Part shown: one piece after another, positions 1 through 9,055 of the stretch
Layout: the number at the start of each line of letters is the position of its first letter
How positions within the stretch are numbered: position 1 is the stretch's first letter
NCBI GenBank assembly: GCA_026225255.1
Contig: JAMFSJ010000002.1
Span: 124,001-188,000, forward strand
Reading direction: 5' to 3'
Length of the DNA stretch: 64,000 bases
Origin: Methylacidimicrobium fagopyrum
GTDB taxonomy: Bacteria > Verrucomicrobiota > Verrucomicrobiia > Limisphaerales > UBA11358
Notes under the pieces: generated by a model
What the model saw: only the letters and a program-made list of their open reading frames with translations
Told to the model about the DNA's origin: nothing
The model's database searches: none
Position numbers and translations under genes: made by a program

Positions 1-94
1 CATCGCGCACGTCCCAATCCAATTCCGCCACGGGCAACTCACCTTTCAGGCGAATTTCGTGTTCCTCCAATTGGCGAAGGTTAAACTTGATCAT
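1..94 (-). CDS. YceD/DUF177 family protein (N-terminal part, runs off the window)
   Basis: Reading the minus strand from the ATG at 94-92 gives an open frame of 31 residues beginning MIKFNLRQLEEHEIRLKGEL and continuing past the window edge. The start, with a short strand, LxxxE and a later LKGELPV-type segment, resembles the N-terminus of the YceD/DUF177 family. Members of that family are linked to 23S rRNA accumulation and usually sit just before rpmF (ribosomal protein L32). The gene lies downstream of coaD on the same strand, an order (coaD-yceD-rpmF) common in bacteria, which supports the call. Only the N-terminus is visible, so the family assignment is an inference from a short stretch plus context. 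The 180 bp between it and coaD hold no obvious gene. Confidence 0.6.
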   Translation of the reverse strand, partial: MIKFNLRQLEEHEIRLKGELPVAELDWDVRD

Positions 95-274
95 AGAACC
101 CTGAATGATAGCGCAAAACTACCGTTTTACCATTGTTAATTTAAGGCGGTTAGGGCCTTGAGTCCGGGTGTTTCAGCAAAACCTGCTTTGTTTCCTCCTC
201 ATTATCGCCCTCGTCTACGAAATTTAGCCGCAAAAGAACGTAAAGAAAATGTTCAACCACCCAACCCCGGACCC

Positions 275-760
275 TCACTTCTTAGGTTTCAACTTTTTAC
301 GTAAAGCCAATTGCACGTTGGGGGTGACGAAGGAGCTGACATCGCCGCCCAAACGCGCGATTTCTTTGACTATGCGCGAACTTAGGAAGGTGTAAGTATC
401 CTTCGGCATCATAAAAATGGTTTCGATATTTTCGTTCAACTTGCGATTCATCAACGCGAGCTGAAATTCAAATTCAAAATCCGAAACGGCGCGCAATCCC
501 CGCACAATCGCCTGCGCTTTTTTTTCGACAACATATTCCACCAGCAAGCCGTCAAACGTGTCCGCTTCCACGTTGGGCAAATGCGCGACCGCCGTTTTGA
601 CCAGCACGAGTCTTTCCGCCTGCGTGAACAAAGGGTTTTTCCCTTCGTTCTTGGCGACGGCGACGACGACGCGGTCAAAAAGTTTCGCCGCGCGCTGCAC
701 CACGTCCAAATGGCCGTTAGTCAGCGGATCAAAACTGCCGGGATAAATTGCGGTGCGCAT
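275..760 (-). CDS. coaD: Phosphopantetheine adenylyltransferase
   Basis: This 161-residue protein transfers AMP from ATP to 4'-phosphopantetheine, giving dephospho-CoA, the penultimate step of coenzyme A synthesis in the cytoplasm. The nucleotidyltransferase signature GSFDPLTNGH is at residues 8-17, with the catalytic His at 17. The substrate-binding block RGLRAVSDFEFE and the C-terminal LSSRIVKEIA (equivalent to the ISSTxIR motif) are both present. Length is typical of bacterial CoaD (about 160). The start is supported by a good Shine-Dalgarno site (AAAGGAAA) about 8 bases upstream of the ATG. It is followed on the same strand by the YceD-like gene, a common arrangement. Nothing unusual was seen. 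Confidence 0.97.
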   Translation of the reverse strand: MRTAIYPGSFDPLTNGHLDVVQRAAKLFDRVVVAVAKNEGKNPLFTQAERLVLVKTAVAHLPNVEADTFDGLLVEYVVEKKAQAIVRGLRAVSDFEFEFQLALMNRKLNENIETIFMMPKDTYTFLSSRIVKEIARLGGDVSSFVTPNVQLALRKKLKPKK

Positions 761-813
761 GTGCTGGTTTCCTTTGGTGAAAGAATTTAAAACTTAAAAC
801 TTAAAATTCAAAA

Positions 814-3057
814 CTATTTGTTTTGCCACGGCACTTCGTAAATCCGCACGGCTTCGCGGAAACCTTTGACTTTTTCCGGCGATAATTCTTTGCACGTCGT
901 GGCTATTTCCGGCGCGTGGCGCAGCAGATGGAAATAAGTCGCGTCGCTGATGATAACCCGGCCGCTGCCGGAAACGCCTTCAAGTCGGCTGGCGAGATTC
1001 ACTTCACGACCAAAAACGGTGTAGTTAAAACCATGTTCGTCCGAACCCATCAAGCCGACGGTGACCAAGCCAGTGTTGATGCCCGTGCCCAATTGCAAGG
1101 CGGTGTGCATCGGTTTGGGCGGCAAACCGGCGGCGATCCGTTCCTGATTTTCAATTTGGCGCGCGGGATTTTGGGCCAGCCGTTTTTGGTTTAATTCCAA
1201 AATGGCGCGTTGCGCTTCAATCGCCGCCTTTAAAGAAAGCAGGGCGTGTTTTTCATTGGGCGCCGGCGCGTTCCAAAAGGCCATCACGCAATCGCCGATA
1301 TATTTATCCAGCGTGCCTTCGTGTTTTTTTACGGCTTCGGCAACGGTGGCGAGATAAAGATTTACTGTTTCCAGGGTTTCCCGCGCGGATTCTTCAAAAT
1401 ATTTTTCCGCGCTGGCCGGATCCAATTTGTGGGTGCGAACATATCCGGCAACCTGTTCTTGCGCTTCGTCGGTGAAGGCGGTAAAACCGCGCACGTCGGC
1501 AAAAAAGATGGTGATTTCACGATGCGCGCCGCCCAACGATAATTTTTTCGCATCCAAAAGCTCGTTCACGACGTGCGGTGAAACGAGTTTTGAAAAAATT
1601 GATTTTACGCGGCGCTTTTCACCTTCTTCAAACATGACGCGGTGGGCCACGAGGATGACGTATTCCATCAGCATCGCGCCGGCCAACGGGTAAACCAACG
1701 GCAGCCAGAAACGCGTTTTGGCGAAAATAAAGAACGTGGCAGCGGTGTAAATGGCGGCCAGCAAAATCGCGCCGCCCGCGGCCATTAGCACGCGCGATTG
1801 CCAGGTGAGAATCGCCGTCAACGTGCCCAGAATAATGATGAGCGCGAGTTCCAGCGCCAGCGGCGCGCGGCGGATAAATTCATTGGTGATAACGGAATTA
1901 GCGACGTTCCAATGTTTGCTGACGAGCAAGGTATCATTTTCCAACGGCGTCGCGCCTCGGTCGGTCAGATCATTGCCTTTGGCGGCTGACCCGAAGACCA
2001 CGAGCTTGCCGCGGTAATTATCGTTCAAACCGTTCGTTTCGCCCAGCAGCCGCAGTTTATCTTGCTTGAGCACGGTTTCGATCGGCTCGCGCAAAAGCAC
2101 CGGACTGGTCGGCGTGATGCGCCAATCAATGTAAAAATCACCGGCGGCATCCACGGGAATGGTTCGTTCGATGCCATTCGCGCCGTGAAATCGGATGTAA
2201 CCTTGCGGCAAATTAATTTCTGCGTGGTTGAGATCGAGCTTTAATTCTTGCGCGGCGATGACGATGCCCATGTCCCAAACGCGTTCAAATGGCTTATCAA
2301 AACGTTTCCGACCTTTGGGAATTTCATCACCCACAAAATCCGCGAGGTCAAAATTCCCATTCTTATCGAGTGGCACCGAAATCTGCTTGCCGTCCGGTTG
2401 CGACAAAATAATGGCGTCCGGCTTGATCTGGGCAGTGTCTAGATTGACGCCATATTCTTTGGCGGCAGATTTGAAGGCGCCGTTCCAGCGCATACTGAAA
2501 CTTTTGATGCGGCGCAAAACGCCGTCAGAATCTTTTTCCGTCGAAATGTCGCCGAGTGCGAGACTGTTCGTGGAAAATAAATCCGGCAGGATCACATCGG
2601 CGGTGAAGGCCGAAATGACATTGCTGGCCCGCTGCATTTGCAATGCAAAAAAATCATCGGATTCGATCAGGCTGCCGTCGGCCATCTTCACTGATGCGTG
2701 GTCGGGGCGTGATTCGCCAAACAGAACGTCGAAGGCGACGACTTTTGCGCCTTGAGCCGAAAGCTCTTCAATCATGCGGCCATAAACATGGCGCGGCCAG
2801 TAAAGGCCATAACCGTAAGGTCGCTCCCAAAAACGTCCACTCCTGATGAAGGAAATGCTGGAATCTTCCATCGAGACGAAGGCGAGATTAGAAGTAACTG
2901 GCGGCGAGAATTTTTGAGCTGACCGGACGCGCCAGTCGTAAGTCATGCATTCCAAGCGGTCCAGAAAGTCAGGGTTCCACAGGCGAATACCACAAATAAG
3001 TGCAAGCAACGTCAACGCCAGAAGAACCGGCGCGCGTTTGGGTCGCTTGAATCGCAC
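814..3057 (-). CDS. CHASE2-domain class III adenylate/guanylate cyclase
   Basis: A 747-residue membrane-bound nucleotide cyclase. An N-terminal membrane anchor (about residues 10-27) is followed by an extracytoplasmic CHASE2 sensor domain (about 35-395), three hydrophobic helices (about 400-475) and a cytoplasmic class III cyclase domain (about 510-740). The two metal-binding aspartates are visible: D521 in FFADVRGF and D589 in YIGDCVMAFW. The late motif reads TVFGREVNLASRLEG; many adenylate cyclases have GD rather than GR here, so ATP versus GTP preference cannot be read off. CHASE2 cyclases often sit beside FecR-domain proteins, as here (the FecR gene is just upstream on the same strand). 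An intrinsic terminator lies between the two genes, so the cyclase may have its own promoter or depend on readthrough. Confidence 0.93.
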   Translation of the reverse strand: MRFKRPKRAPVLLALTLLALICGIRLWNPDFLDRLECMTYDWRVRSAQKFSPPVTSNLAFVSMEDSSISFIRSGRFWERPYGYGLYWPRHVYGRMIEELSAQGAKVVAFDVLFGESRPDHASVKMADGSLIESDDFFALQMQRASNVISAFTADVILPDLFSTNSLALGDISTEKDSDGVLRRIKSFSMRWNGAFKSAAKEYGVNLDTAQIKPDAIILSQPDGKQISVPLDKNGNFDLADFVGDEIPKGRKRFDKPFERVWDMGIVIAAQELKLDLNHAEINLPQGYIRFHGANGIERTIPVDAAGDFYIDWRITPTSPVLLREPIETVLKQDKLRLLGETNGLNDNYRGKLVVFGSAAKGNDLTDRGATPLENDTLLVSKHWNVANSVITNEFIRRAPLALELALIIILGTLTAILTWQSRVLMAAGGAILLAAIYTAATFFIFAKTRFWLPLVYPLAGAMLMEYVILVAHRVMFEEGEKRRVKSIFSKLVSPHVVNELLDAKKLSLGGAHREITIFFADVRGFTAFTDEAQEQVAGYVRTHKLDPASAEKYFEESARETLETVNLYLATVAEAVKKHEGTLDKYIGDCVMAFWNAPAPNEKHALLSLKAAIEAQRAILELNQKRLAQNPARQIENQERIAAGLPPKPMHTALQLGTGINTGLVTVGLMGSDEHGFNYTVFGREVNLASRLEGVSGSGRVIISDATYFHLLRHAPEIATTCKELSPEKVKGFREAVRIYEVPWQNK

Positions 3058-3074
3058 GCTCCTTTAATAAACGA

Positions 3075-3107
3075 AAAACCAGCGCAACTCAAGGCTGCGC
3101 TGGTTTT
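3075..3107 (-). terminator. Intrinsic terminator after the FecR gene
   Basis: Perfect 11-bp inverted repeat, AAAACCAGCGC (3075-3085) and GCGCTGGTTTT (3097-3107), with an 11-base loop. On the minus strand the stem ends in GCGCTGGTTTTT, giving the T-run of a rho-independent terminator just past the FecR stop codon. The A-rich left arm would also give a T-run in the other direction, but no plus-strand gene ends there. Confidence 0.75.
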
Positions 3108-3143
3108 ACAAATGAACTAAAACTACCGACGTTAAAACGTTTA

Positions 3144-3992
3144 TTACGGCGGTGTTTGCGGCGGTGTCGATTGGGTTGAGCCCGCTCCGACCAAGGCGGT
3201 AACAGTATTGTTATTAAAATTTACTGTAACCGTCACAGTTTCGCTATAAGTCGTTGTCAAACTTGCAAAGATTGTCGACAAAACCGCTTGAAGGCTGGGA
3301 GGCGCAGCGCTTATATTACCGGTTAAGCCATCCAACACTTGCCCGACGGCTACGAGTTGGGTGAAAGCAACGCCGTTAATGGCTCCTGAGATAACCAAGC
3401 CGCCGTTGGAGCTTGAGAATACCACAGTCGAACCACCAGCGCTCAACGAAAATTCTGTGCCGCGAACACCGGCGATACCGGTAGGATATTTGACCAAATA
3501 TTGCGACGTGGCGTTAAGTTTTTTAACGCTGGCGAAAATACGGCCTTTTTTCAAATCCAATTCGGTGTCACCCACGCTGTCGGAATCGGTATCCGTGACG
3601 TTCAACTTATCAATCGCCAACATGGTTTCCGGCGTCATACGGATAACATTTTGTTGAGCCGAAGGCTTGCAGGAAACATAGCCGCGCACGGCTGCATCGG
3701 CCGCAGGCGAAATGCGATCCGGCGCCTTTTGCGGGCTCGGAAAATCAATGGATTTGCCGAGGACAGCGTCAACCACGCCGTTGTCACCGGTGCGGATGAT
3801 GGAGCCAGGGGGCAAAGTTTTTCCAGCCAGAAGCGGGCGCCAGTTGTCATCACCCAGCGAATAGCTGGCAATGCCTTCAACCCGGACAACCGTCACGAAT
3901 CCAGGGCGGGTAGCTTGCGCTGACGCCGTGGCACCAAGACCGATAACCGCAGCAAATAGCGTGGTAGCAAATATTGTCTTTAAATTTTTCAT
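3144..3992 (-). CDS. Secreted FecR-domain protein
   Basis: A 282-residue exported protein. A classical signal peptide (residues 1-27, ending ATASAQA) precedes a FecR domain whose hallmark is the segment VKYPTGIAGVRGTEFSL near residues 165-183. The middle contains an acidic DTDSDSVGDTELD stretch, and the C-terminus is low complexity, rich in Thr and ending STPPQTPP. FecR originally names an anti-sigma regulator of iron transport, but in this phylum stand-alone secreted FecR proteins next to CHASE2 cyclases and exopolysaccharide genes are thought to be envelope proteins of unknown role. No sigma factor gene is adjacent, so a FecI/FecR pair is not supported. A terminator follows the gene. Confidence 0.85.
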   Translation of the reverse strand: MKNLKTIFATTLFAAVIGLGATASAQATRPGFVTVVRVEGIASYSLGDDNWRPLLAGKTLPPGSIIRTGDNGVVDAVLGKSIDFPSPQKAPDRISPAADAAVRGYVSCKPSAQQNVIRMTPETMLAIDKLNVTDTDSDSVGDTELDLKKGRIFASVKKLNATSQYLVKYPTGIAGVRGTEFSLSAGGSTVVFSSSNGGLVISGAINGVAFTQLVAVGQVLDGLTGNISAAPPSLQAVLSTIFASLTTTYSETVTVTVNFNNNTVTALVGAGSTQSTPPQTPP

Positions 3993-4063
3993 AAAATTCT
4001 ATTACTCCAATTTCAAACTGAATCAAATATGACGTCGGACCGGGAATTTGTCAACCGGCTTTT

Positions 4064-5971
4064 TTAGTAATCAAAAGGTAGCTTGGGATGGTCGGAGGCG
4101 CCTTCGGCCAGCTTGGTTTCGCAAATATTGAGGTAGGTATGCGCGTAGTCATTATTCTTATAATCGAGTCGGATGGAACGGAGGAAATATTGCCGCGCGG
4201 CCGCGTAATCGCGAATTTGGACAAAATGCCAACCGATATGGGCGATCATGTAAAAACCTTGCGGATCAAGCGTCTCGGCCTGACTGTAATAGGGTTCAGC
4301 TTTGACGTGGTCGCCAAGCCGGTCCAGACACATGCCGGTGTTCAAATAACTGTATCCATCGTAACGGTTTAGTTGGATGGCGCGAGCATACCAATTGATC
4401 GCGGATCGCGCATCCGCATCCTGTTCGCTATAAATGCTCTGTTTGTTGAAACATTCTCCGATATCGAAAGCTGTCTGGAAGTTTTTGGGTTCGCAGATGA
4501 AAGCTTTTTCCAGCAATACGGCTCGAGCGGGCGAATACGGTTCCAATCGTTCCGCCCGCGCCAGCCACAATGTCTCGCCACCGCCGCGCCATTCGACAAC
4601 CGTAAAAATGCCGATCACCGCCACAAGCACGGTGGTCAAAGCCCATTTGGTCGGCGGGCCAACGCGAAACCAGTGTTGCGCGGTCGCAAACCGGAGGTTG
4701 CTTGCCAGCAGGGCCAGCAAGGTCACGCCGACGAGCGCATTGGCTGGAATGTGCAAGTTGAAATCGCACGTCGAATGCACGGTTAACGCTAGCAATCCGC
4801 CAGTTGCTCCGATAAAAAAAGCGAATCGGTTGCTCTGGCCGCTGCGAAAAGCATCTTCCGCCCGTCGGACATGCGGCCAGGTTTTCGCCAGCGCAAAAAT
4901 GAAGATGCCCATACCCGCGAACACGATGAGGCCGCCAATGGTTCCCCAATCAGCCAGCAAATTGATGTAATCATTATGGGCCCGGTTGGGTCGTTCTTGA
5001 ATGAGTTCCGGGCGATATTCACGGAAACGATAATCAAAATGCGCCGGGCCGACGCCGCACCAGAAATTATCCTGCCACATCTGTTCCGCGGCGCGCCAAA
5101 TGACAAAGCGTGTCAAGGTATCCAGCACGCCGGGCGCGCTGGCATCGGGTTTGACGATCCGATCCGCGAAACCGGTCGTTTTTGAGAGGTATTTCCCCAC
5201 GAAAAGGCCGCCCCCAGCCAACAAAACCACCAGGCACAAAAGCGCGCGCCAGCGGTGATTCCGATGACAAACTAAAACCAGCAACACAAACAAACAGCCG
5301 ACGCCGCAAGATACCCAGCCGGCGCGTGAAAAAGTTGCCGCTAATCCTCCGCCCATCGCTAAAACGGCATAACCCAACAAAATTCGCGTCACAATGCTAA
5401 CGCGCCCCGCCAGCAAATAACCCAGCGCGAGCGGCAATAATAGTTCCAATAAACCCGCGAAGGCATTGGGCGAAACGTAAGTGCCGCCCGCCCGCCCGAC
5501 GTAGCCGGAATACACGTTCCAAACGCGTTCCGAATGCGTGACCATTTGGAACACGGCGTAACCGGAAATCGCCGTGCCCAGCGCGATGAGGGTGAAGCTG
5601 ATGACTTGCGATTCACTCTGGCCGTGCAAATTGTTGACGACCACAAAAAAAACGAAGGCGAACAGTAAAACCTGAATGACTTCCGCGCGCGCGACATATT
5701 CAATATCCGCTGTGAAATAGCGCCCCACCGCATAAATCGTGAAGGCCACGACCACCCAAGCCAGCGGCGGCCAGAGCAATTTTGGTTTGGGATTCAACCA
5801 CAACCGCACGAGCCACAAAATGAAAATGGCGATACTGATTCCTTGAATGACCAGAACCGACCATTCCTCCACCGCGCCAAACGCCAGCGGCGCGAAGATC
5901 ATCATTCCCAAAAGCAGAAATAAAATGCCGCGCTCGCACCAATGATCCAGATTTTTTTGCAATGAAGCCAT
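4064..5971 (-). CDS. O-antigen ligase/polymerase family membrane protein with C-terminal TPRs
   Basis: A 635-residue inner-membrane protein with about 12 hydrophobic segments between residues 15 and 450. The Wzy_C-type periplasmic loop (about 270-345) carries the conserved RAHNDYINLLADWG segment typical of O-antigen ligases and polymerases. The last 150 residues form a soluble tetratricopeptide-like region: repeated AINWYARAIQLN, KAEPYYSQAETLDP and AARQYFLRSIRLD helices. Such Wzy_C-TPR proteins move lipid-linked glycans onto acceptors or polymerise exopolysaccharide; which one applies cannot be told. It lies 71 bp upstream of the FecR gene on the same strand, followed by the cyclase, so the three may form an envelope-polysaccharide and signalling unit. 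The opposite-strand aminopeptidase gene is divergent across a 207-bp gap. Confidence 0.88.
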   Translation of the reverse strand: MASLQKNLDHWCERGILFLLLGMMIFAPLAFGAVEEWSVLVIQGISIAIFILWLVRLWLNPKPKLLWPPLAWVVVAFTIYAVGRYFTADIEYVARAEVIQVLLFAFVFFVVVNNLHGQSESQVISFTLIALGTAISGYAVFQMVTHSERVWNVYSGYVGRAGGTYVSPNAFAGLLELLLPLALGYLLAGRVSIVTRILLGYAVLAMGGGLAATFSRAGWVSCGVGCLFVLLVLVCHRNHRWRALLCLVVLLAGGGLFVGKYLSKTTGFADRIVKPDASAPGVLDTLTRFVIWRAAEQMWQDNFWCGVGPAHFDYRFREYRPELIQERPNRAHNDYINLLADWGTIGGLIVFAGMGIFIFALAKTWPHVRRAEDAFRSGQSNRFAFFIGATGGLLALTVHSTCDFNLHIPANALVGVTLLALLASNLRFATAQHWFRVGPPTKWALTTVLVAVIGIFTVVEWRGGGETLWLARAERLEPYSPARAVLLEKAFICEPKNFQTAFDIGECFNKQSIYSEQDADARSAINWYARAIQLNRYDGYSYLNTGMCLDRLGDHVKAEPYYSQAETLDPQGFYMIAHIGWHFVQIRDYAAARQYFLRSIRLDYKNNDYAHTYLNICETKLAEGASDHPKLPFDY

Positions 5972-6178
5972 CGCTCAAAAAATGAACTGCGCCCGTCGAG
6001 GAGTAAAGAATTTAACCGCCGATACAAAAAGCACTTAGACATGGATTTCGCGGGTTTGCACAAAGGGATTAAACCGCGGTCATTCGTCAAATCCGTGCCC
6101 AAACCTTTCCCTCGTTTTGACTCACCAAAAAAGGTGATAGACCGATTGCCCGTCTTTCTTTACAAATAACCAACATTT

Positions 6179-7288
6179 ATGACCGACCCGCGCTACGCCA
6201 AATTGGCAAAATTACTGACTCAATATTCCACCGAGCTCAAAAAGGGCGACCGCATTTTGCTGGATATGATTGATGTGCCGGACGAATTCACCATCGAACT
6301 CATTCGCGCCGTGCGTGCCTTGGGCGCGACGCCGTTCGTGGAAACGCGCCACACGCGCATCGGGCGCGAGCAATTGCGCGGCATCACCGAAACGCAGGCG
6401 GCGGACATCCGCGACTTCGAAATGTTCCGCATGAAAAAAATGCAGGCATATATCGCCATCCGCGGCGCGGCCAACATCAGCGAAAATTCGGATGTGCCGA
6501 GCGATAAGATGCAGATGTATTCCAAAATTTTCCGCCCTGTGCAAGATCAGCGCGTGAACCAAACGCGTTGGTGCGTTTTGCGCTGGCCCACGCCGAGTAT
6601 GGCGCAAGCCGCGAACATGAGCACGGAAGCGTTTGAAAATTTATACTTCGACGTTTGCACCATGGATTATGTGAAAATGGCGAAGGCGATGACGCCGTTG
6701 GAAAAATTGATGGCGAAGACCGATCGCGTGCATTTGAAAGGCCCGGGCACGGATTTGACCTTCAGCATCAAAGGCATCGGCGCGAAGAAATGCGAAGGCA
6801 CACGCAACATTCCCGACGGCGAAGTTTTTTCCTGTCCCGTAAAAAATTCCGTGAACGGCACGATCCAATACAACACGCCGACGATTTATGCGGGCACAAA
6901 ATTTGAAAATGTCCGTCTCGTTTTGAAAGCCGGAAAAATAGTGGAAGCCACGTCAAACAACACCAAGCGCCTCAACGAAATTTTAGACACGGATGCGGGC
7001 GCGCGTTACATCGGCGAATTTTCGCTCGGCTTCAATCCTTATATCCAAAATCCGATGTGCGATATTTTGTTCGACGAAAAAATCGCCGGCTCGTTGCACT
7101 TCACGCCGGGTCAGGCTTACGAAGATTGCGGCAACGGCAATAAAAGCGCGGTGCATTGGGACATGGTATTGATTCAGCGTCCCGAATGGGGCGGCGGCGA
7201 AGTGTGGTTCGACGGTAAATTAATCCGCAAAGACGGCATCTTTTTGACGAAAGAATTGAAGCCGTTGAATCCGGAAAATTTGAAGTAA
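6179..7288 (+). CDS. M29-family metallo-aminopeptidase
   Basis: A 369-residue cytoplasmic aminopeptidase of the thermophilic metalloprotease (AmpS/AmpT, MEROPS M29) family, which removes N-terminal residues using two divalent metals. All six expected ligand or catalytic positions can be seen in order: E215 in IPDGEV, E280 in YIGEFSLG, H307 in GSLHF, Y314 in GQAY, and H326 and D328 in VHWDM. Length is close to the family norm (about 360-410). It is transcribed alone, divergent from the O-antigen ligase, and is followed by a strong hairpin before argG. No signal peptide. The physiological substrate is not predictable from sequence. Confidence 0.93.
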   Translation: MTDPRYAKLAKLLTQYSTELKKGDRILLDMIDVPDEFTIELIRAVRALGATPFVETRHTRIGREQLRGITETQAADIRDFEMFRMKKMQAYIAIRGAANISENSDVPSDKMQMYSKIFRPVQDQRVNQTRWCVLRWPTPSMAQAANMSTEAFENLYFDVCTMDYVKMAKAMTPLEKLMAKTDRVHLKGPGTDLTFSIKGIGAKKCEGTRNIPDGEVFSCPVKNSVNGTIQYNTPTIYAGTKFENVRLVLKAGKIVEATSNNTKRLNEILDTDAGARYIGEFSLGFNPYIQNPMCDILFDEKIAGSLHFTPGQAYEDCGNGNKSAVHWDMVLIQRPEWGGGEVWFDGKLIRKDGIFLTKELKPLNPENLK

Positions 7289-7328
7289 TTCATTTCAACG
7301 GCGGATCCACGCTGTTGAAAATCAACTT

Positions 7329-7359
7329 GCAAGGCGCGGGCAAGGTGCTCGCGCCTTGC
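7329..7359 (+). terminator. Hairpin between aminopeptidase gene and argG
   Basis: Perfect 10-bp inverted repeat GCAAGGCGCG (7329-7338) and CGCGCCTTGC (7350-7359) with an 11-base loop, 40 bp after the aminopeptidase stop. Few T residues follow, so termination could be weak or factor-assisted. Confidence 0.55.
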
Positions 7360-7415
7360 TTATGCCTGCATTTCCGTTTTGCGTTTTCGCGCGCTTCGCA
7401 GTTTAATATCCGCAC

Positions 7416-8645
7416 ATGAAAATTGTTTTAGCGTATTCAGGCGGTCTCGACACTTCGGTGCTGATGTCGTGGATCAAAGAAAAATATAACGCCGAGATGA
7501 TCGGCTTCTGCGCCGACGTCGGCCAGGGCGAGGAATTGCACGGCCTCAAACAAAAAGCCATCAAGACCGGCGCGTCGAAGATTTACATTGATGATTTGCA
7601 GGAGGAGTTTGCCCGCGACTTCATTTATCCGATGTTGCAGGCTGGGGCGATTTACGAAGGCCAATATTTTCTCGGCACGAGCATCGCGCGTCCGCTCATC
7701 GCCAAGCGCATGGTGGAAATTGCGAAACTCGAAAAAGCTGACGCCATCGCGCACGGTGCGACGGGCAAAGGCAACGATCAAGTTCGTTTTGAACTCACCG
7801 CCGCCGCCCTCGCGCCCGATTTGCAAGTCATCGCGCCGTGGCGTGATGAACGTTACCGCAAAGATTTTCCCGGTCGTCAGGAAATGATTGATTACTGCGC
7901 CAAGCACAAGATTCCCGTGCAGGCGAGCGCCAAGAAACCGTATTCGATGGATCGTAATCTCCTGCACATTTCTTACGAAGCCGGCATTCTCGAAGACCCG
8001 TGGTATGACAGCTACGATCCGAAGAACCGCGATTATTTCACGACCCTTTCCGTGTTTCCCGAAGACGCGCCGGACAAGGCGGAATTTGTGGAACTCGATT
8101 TCGTCAAAGGTGATTGCGTCGCGGTGAACGGCAAGAAATTGAATCCGCTCGGGGTGATGCGGGCGTTGAATAAAATCGGCGGCAAGCACGGCGTTGGCCG
8201 CGTGGACATGGTGGAAAACCGGTTCGTCGGCATGAAATCGCGCGGAGTTTATGAAACGCCCGGCGGCGCAATTTTGCTGTTCGCGCATCGCCAGATGGAA
8301 TCGCTCACGATGGATCGCGAAGTCATGCACCAACGCGACGCGCTCATCCCGAAATATGCCGAACTCGTTTACAATGGTTTCTGGTATGCGCCGGAACGCT
8401 TGGCATTGCAGGCTTACGTGACCGAAAGTCAGAAGAACGTGACCGGCACGGTGCGCGTGAAACTTTACAAGGGCAACATCATGGTCAGCGGCCGCAAATC
8501 GGCCGTGAGCCTTTACAATCCGCATATCGCCACGATGGAAGCTGACCCGACGAAGGCTTATAATCAAGACGACGCTACCGGTTTTATTCGGTTGAATGCA
8601 TTGCGCTTGAAAGTCGCGGCGAAAGTGCACGCGAAGAAAAAGTAA
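7416..8645 (+). CDS. argG: Argininosuccinate synthase
   Basis: A 409-residue cytoplasmic enzyme that condenses citrulline and aspartate with ATP to argininosuccinate, the penultimate step of arginine synthesis. The N-terminal ATP pyrophosphatase P-loop [11 protein letters not shown] is at residues 6-16. Other family blocks are present: [15 protein letters not shown], which contacts ATP and citrulline, and [20 protein letters not shown]. Length is in the usual 395-445 range and the sequence is intact. It is monocistronic, with hairpins on both sides, and no argH is adjacent. A long opposite-strand open frame is an artefact of codon bias. Confidence 0.97.
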   Translation: MKIVLAYSGGLDTSVLMSWIKEKYNAEMIGFCADVGQGEELHGLKQKAIKTGASKIYIDDLQEEFARDFIYPMLQAGAIYEGQYFLGTSIARPLIAKRMVEIAKLEKADAIAHGATGKGNDQVRFELTAAALAPDLQVIAPWRDERYRKDFPGRQEMIDYCAKHKIPVQASAKKPYSMDRNLLHISYEAGILEDPWYDSYDPKNRDYFTTLSVFPEDAPDKAEFVELDFVKGDCVAVNGKKLNPLGVMRALNKIGGKHGVGRVDMVENRFVGMKSRGVYETPGGAILLFAHRQMESLTMDREVMHQRDALIPKYAELVYNGFWYAPERLALQAYVTESQKNVTGTVRVKLYKGNIMVSGRKSAVSLYNPHIATMEADPTKAYNQDDATGFIRLNALRLKVAAKVHAKKK

Positions 8646-8656
8646 GTTGCCATTTC

Positions 8657-8687
8657 AACTTGCAGTCGCAAATGGCGGCTGCAAGTT
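8657..8687 (+). terminator. Hairpin downstream of argG
   Basis: Perfect 9-bp inverted repeat AACTTGCAG (8657-8665) and CTGCAAGTT (8679-8687) with a 13-base loop, 12 bp after the argG stop codon. The T-run is short, so it is either a weak terminator or an mRNA-stabilising 3' hairpin. Confidence 0.5.
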
Positions 8688-9055
8688 TGGATGACGTTGG
8701 AATTTGAAAGGTTGGGTGAGAGGTAGTTTTGACCTCGAAATTGCGATATCGAAGCCCGCACCTGGCGGGCGATGCTCCTTGCCGCAAGCTTTCATCGGAA
8801 ACGTCAAAATGTCGGATTGGTTTTCAGATTGAGCCGAAGGGAAAAGTAGTTGCCACTAAATTTGGAAAAAATTGTGACTTGGCAGTCGCCCAAGCTGGCT
8901 TTCGTATCTCTCCGGTTGGAACCTTGCTTTCGAACTGAGTTGCCCAAGGTTTTCATCTTTATAATCAAGACTTAAGGCCGATTTCCCAAATTTAGTTGAA
9001 CTCCTGTGGAAAAGATGTTTGTATTTCATGCCTTCAATAAAAAAACAAACCCATC
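8688..9055. other. Intergenic region without recognisable gene
   Basis: About 370 bp between the argG hairpin and the LamG/FG-GAP gene. It contains a small hairpin (GCCCGC at 8754-8759 with GCGGGC at 8765-8770). A 69-codon open frame (8729-8938) has a composition and sequence unlike any protein I recognise and no clear ribosome site. The last 60 bp are A/T-rich and probably hold the promoter and leader of the next gene. No riboswitch class was recognised. Confidence 0.4.

Noticed and set aside
3144-3992. FecR protein considered as an anti-sigma factor
   Set aside because: It has a cleavable signal peptide, no cytoplasmic anti-sigma region and no adjacent sigma factor gene.
7437-8630. 397-codon open frame on the strand opposite argG
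   Set aside because: Exactly antiparallel to a certain gene, His/Phe-rich with no family features; a codon-bias shadow.
8729-8938. 69-codon frame in the argG-LamG gap
   Set aside because: No ribosome site, no signal sequence, no recognisable features; described only as part of the intergenic region.
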